Below, in pieces: positions 61,500 through 64,000 of a DNA stretch of 64,000 bases. The notes beneath the pieces were generated by a model that saw only the letters and a program-made list of their open reading frames with translations, did not search any database and was not told the origin of the DNA. Positions within the stretch are counted from its first letter, which is position 1. Each line of letters begins with the position of its first letter. This stretch comes from Streptomyces albireticuli. GTDB taxonomy: Bacteria > Actinomycetota > Actinomycetes > Streptomycetales > Streptomycetaceae. The stretch covers positions 6,844,501 through 6,908,500 of the forward strand of contig NZ_CP021744.1 of NCBI RefSeq assembly GCF_002192455.1, read 5' to 3'. The position numbers and the translations under genes were made by a program.

Positions 61500-62300
61500 T
61501 CAGCCCCGGCCGGGCGCGGGCGCGGGCACCGGCGGTGCCTTCGGCAGATGGCTGCGGGTGCGCAGCCCGAAGGCCGCCGTCGCCGCCAGCCACATCACCG
61601 CGAACCACAGCGGCCCCAGCAGCAGATGCCCGTACGGCACCGTCCCCGAGAAGCCCGCGGCCACGCTCACCTGCGTCGGCCCGTACTCCGGCAGCAACTG
61701 CACACCGTCCTTGCTCGCCCCCGGATTGCTGACCGGGTTCTGGAGCATCGTGTCCAGCAGGCTCGTCATGATGATGACGAACATCCCCTCCAGCTCATGG
61801 CGCAGGAACGCCCCGAGCAGGATCCCGATCCCGCCGTAGCCGACCGCCGCGCTGAACAGCCCCGCCGCCAGCAGCACGGGCCGCACGGGATCCCAGTACC
61901 AGCAGATCACCGCGGTCGCGTACGCCGCGGTGGCCGCCGACGCCAGCACCAGCGCGGCCACCTTCGCCACCAGCAGCGGGACCCGGGGGAAGCCGGCCAG
62001 GGCCAGCCGCCGGTCGAAGGCCAGCGACTTGAACGTGCTCATGAACATCATGAAGCCGACGATCAGCGTGACGGCGTTGAGCGCCCCGGAGATCATGGTC
62101 AGCCGGCCGGCGTCGACCGTCACCGTCCGCCCGGTGGCGCGCAGCAGGAAGCGGCTGGGCGCCGAATCGACGAACCAGTGCACCATCGACAGCCAGAACG
62201 GGATGTAGAAGACCACCAGGACCAGCGCGAACCGGTTCCGCGCGTGCTCCAGCAGCGCGAAGCCCACCGCCGTCGTGAGCCGCCGCCACGCCCGCCTCAC
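61500..62300 (-). CDS. ABC transporter permease
   Basis: ABC-2-like membrane subunit of 266 residues with six hydrophobic segments (for example FALVLVVFYIPFWLSMVHWF, SGALNAVTLIVGFMMFMSTF, YGGIGILLGAFL). The GTG at 62300 overlaps the ATPase stop (GTGA), so the two are coupled. It forms an exporter with the adjacent ATPase. Its relation to the polyketide cluster is unclear. Confidence 0.85.
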   Translation of the reverse strand: MRRAWRRLTTAVGFALLEHARNRFALVLVVFYIPFWLSMVHWFVDSAPSRFLLRATGRTVTVDAGRLTMISGALNAVTLIVGFMMFMSTFKSLAFDRRLALAGFPRVPLLVAKVAALVLASAATAAYATAVICWYWDPVRPVLLAAGLFSAAVGYGGIGILLGAFLRHELEGMFVIIMTSLLDTMLQNPVSNPGASKDGVQLLPEYGPTQVSVAAGFSGTVPYGHLLLGPLWFAVMWLAATAAFGLRTRSHLPKAPPVPAPAPGRG

Positions 62301-62971
62301 CGGCCCGCACCCACCGCCACCGCCGGGTCCCCGCACGAGGGTTCGGGCACCGGGGCAGGCCGCCACGGCCCCGCCGCGCCGTCGCGCAGCCGGTACAGCA
62401 CGTCCAGCCGCCCGGTGTCCCAGGCGAGGTGCGACACCACCAGCACGCACCGCCCCCGCTCCCGCAGCCGCCCCGCCACCTGCCAGAACCGCAGGTACGT
62501 CTCCCAGTCGAAGCCCTGGTACGGCTCGTCCAGCAGCAGCACGTCGGGGTCGTGCATCAGGGCCAGCGTCAGGTTCAGCTTCTGCCGGGTGCCGCCGCTC
62601 AGTTCACCCGTCCGGGTGTTCCGGTACTCCCCGAACCGCAGCTCCTCCAGCAGCTCCTCCGCCCGGCGGGTGTCCGGCAGACCGTAGGCGACCTGGAAGT
62701 ACCGCAGGTGCTGTGCCACGGTCAGGAAGTCGTTCAGCACCGCCTCCTGGGGACAGTGCCCCAGCGTCCCCCGGACCACCGCCTCGCCGCGGTCCGCCGC
62801 CAGCTGCCCGGACAGGATCCGCAGCAGCGTGGTCTTGCCCGCCCCGTTCTCGCCGACGACCCCCGCCAGCGTGCCGGGTTCGAGGGCCAGGGAGACGCCG
62901 CGCAGCACGGGGCGGGCGCGGTAGGACTTGTGCACGTCGCGCACGTGCAGAACGGGTGGACGAGCAGGCAT
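62297..62971 (-). CDS. ABC transporter ATP-binding protein
   Basis: ATPase of 224 residues. Walker A VVGENGAGKTTLL, Q-loop region HCPQEAVLND, signature ELSGGTRQKLNL, Walker B DVLLLDEPYQGFDW and switch His in VVSHLAWDT. The ATG at 62971 gives MPARPPVLHVRDVHKSY. Upstream gene of a two-gene exporter, divergent from the prenyl synthase with a 201-bp shared promoter region. Confidence 0.93.
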   Translation of the reverse strand: MPARPPVLHVRDVHKSYRARPVLRGVSLALEPGTLAGVVGENGAGKTTLLRILSGQLAADRGEAVVRGTLGHCPQEAVLNDFLTVAQHLRYFQVAYGLPDTRRAEELLEELRFGEYRNTRTGELSGGTRQKLNLTLALMHDPDVLLLDEPYQGFDWETYLRFWQVAGRLRERGRCVLVVSHLAWDTGRLDVLYRLRDGAAGPWRPAPVPEPSCGDPAVAVGAGR

Positions 62972-63172
62972 GGCGCACACCCTAGCCACGCCCCGGGCCC
63001 CCGGCCGTCCAGCACGGCCGCGGTGTGTCCGCTCCCGCGCCCCGTCACCGGAACGCGTCAAAAACCGGGCGGCACCCGTGTTGGAGGCGTGGGCCCGCGC
63101 CCGGAGCTGGAAGGGTGGAGCGCCGGGCACGCCTCCCGGTGCCCGCTTCCGCACCGCACCTCGCGAGGATCC

Positions 63173-64000
63173 GTGAACCTCGATCCAACCCCCACGACCG
63201 GCAGGACCCCGGCCGTCGTGTTCTCCGGTTACTACACCAGCCGCGTCCAGGACCTCTGGCCCCGGGACGACGACGCCCTGGACGGCCTCGCGCGCTACGC
63301 CCTGCTGCCGCACGGCAAGCTGCTCCGCCCCCGCCTGTTCCTGCTGTGCGTGGCGGCGCTCGACGGCGACCTCGCGCAGGCGGCGGCGGTCGCCGCCGCG
63401 CTGGAGAGCCACCACACCGCGAGCCTGGTCCACGACGACCTCATCGACGGCGACGCCGAGCGCCGCGGCCGCCCCTCCGTGCACGCCCGTTACGGCACCG
63501 GACAGGCGCTGCTGGCCGGGGACGCCCTGCTGTGCCGCTCGTTCGCCGAGGTCGCCGAGTGCCACCGGCACGACATCGCCCCGCGCCTGCTGCTGGACAT
63601 CATCGCCCTCGCGGGCCACACGGGGGTGGAGATCTGCCGGGGCCAGCTCCTGGAGGAGCGGCTGCGCCGCGACCTCGGCTGCGGGCTCGACGCCTACCTC
63701 GCCATGGTGACCATGAAGACCGCCGCCCTGCTCAGCGCCACCTGCCGCACCGCGGCGCTGCTCTCCGGCGCGGACGAGAAGACCACCGCCGCCCTCACGG
63801 TCTACGGCGAGACCCTGGGCGTCGCCTTCCAGATGCGCGACGACCTGCTGCCCTACCGGGACGCCGAGACCGTGCGCGGCGCGGGCAAACCGCTCTCCAG
63901 CGACCTCCGCAACGGCCGCCCGACGCTACCGCTGCTGCTGGCCGTGGACCGGGCCGTCCCCCGCCAGGCCCGGCGGCTGCGCCGGCTCTTCGCCCGCGCC
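63173..64000 (+). CDS. polyprenyl diphosphate synthase (cut by window end)
   Basis: Trans-isoprenyl diphosphate synthase. The first 276 residues are present. The first Asp-rich motif is intact (SLVHDDLIDGDAERRG, Asp88-Asp89 and Asp92). The second, normally DDxxD, reads FQMRDDLLPYRD with Asp223, Asp224 and Pro227 in place of the last Asp. KLLRPRLFLL is the conserved substrate-binding stretch (HGKLLRPR). GTG with GAGG about 5 nt upstream. It could begin a terpene or carotenoid cluster to the right, or supply a prenyl donor to the polyketide. Confidence 0.88.
   Translation, partial: MNLDPTPTTGRTPAVVFSGYYTSRVQDLWPRDDDALDGLARYALLPHGKLLRPRLFLLCVAALDGDLAQAAAVAAALESHHTASLVHDDLIDGDAERRGRPSVHARYGTGQALLAGDALLCRSFAEVAECHRHDIAPRLLLDIIALAGHTGVEICRGQLLEERLRRDLGCGLDAYLAMVTMKTAALLSATCRTAALLSGADEKTTAALTVYGETLGVAFQMRDDLLPYRDAETVRGAGKPLSSDLRNGRPTLPLLLAVDRAVPRQARRLRRLFARA

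Overview
The window reads as chromosomal DNA of a Streptomyces or close relative. Base composition is very GC-rich, third codon positions are almost always G or C, GTG and TTG starts are common, intergenic GC-rich palindromes are frequent, and several families are typical of the genus (secreted GH6 cellulase, trypsin-like protease, AfsA and gamma-butyrolactone receptors, MFS exporters, JadR1-like regulator). I see no rRNA, tRNA, CRISPR array, transposase or attachment site.

Left part (1-11200): ordinary accessory and housekeeping genes. These are a GH6 cellulase cut by the left edge, a secreted serine protease, an O-methyltransferase, an unrecognised Pro/Ala-linker protein, a leftward run of a glutamine-synthetase-like ligase, an amidohydrolase and a RidA protein that together resemble a split FluG, a signal-less ligand-binding protein, and a two-CBS-domain protein.

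Type I PKS locus (11218-21596): a single 2609-residue PKS with the order KS-AT-DH-cMT-(psiKR)-ER-KR-ACP and no thioesterase domain. It is divergent from a type II thioesterase and translationally coupled to an MFS exporter. This is the architecture of fungal highly reducing PKSs.

Middle (21624-28485): a membrane protein overlapping an ImmA/IrrE-type metalloprotease gene, an SDR, a Tat-exported Gfo/Idh/MocA (GH109-like) protein, and a membrane sensor kinase.

Regulatory block (28641-34393): an AfsA-like butyrolactone synthase, a ScbR-type receptor, a soluble histidine kinase, a second (pseudo-)receptor, and an atypical OmpR-type regulator whose phosphorylation pocket is altered. Four similar 22-bp ARE-like palindromes lie here. 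Three sit inside the 18-bp spacer of recognisable -35/-10 promoters (afsA-like, kinase, response regulator).

Type II PKS cluster (34461 to about 61465): an angucycline-type set in the canonical E-F-A-B-C-D-L-M order: FAD oxygenase, cyclase, KS-alpha, KS-beta, ACP, ketoreductase, aromatase/cyclase, and a PgaM-like oxygenase-reductase fusion with an internal translation start. A TetR-like gene is inserted between E and F. A free-standing AT, a complete acyl-CoA carboxylase (accA, accB, accE), a second ACP, an Sfp-type PPTase, two MFS exporters, an FrnE-like protein, an FMN reductase, a hydrolase, a carbonic anhydrase and a SnoaL-like protein surround it. Four promoters (AT, accA, and two in front of the oxygenase operon) share a previously unnamed tripartite element, probably the target of the cluster activator. 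No glycosyltransferase or deoxysugar gene is visible.

Right edge (61500-64000): a leftward ABC exporter pair and a divergent polyprenyl synthase cut by the window end.
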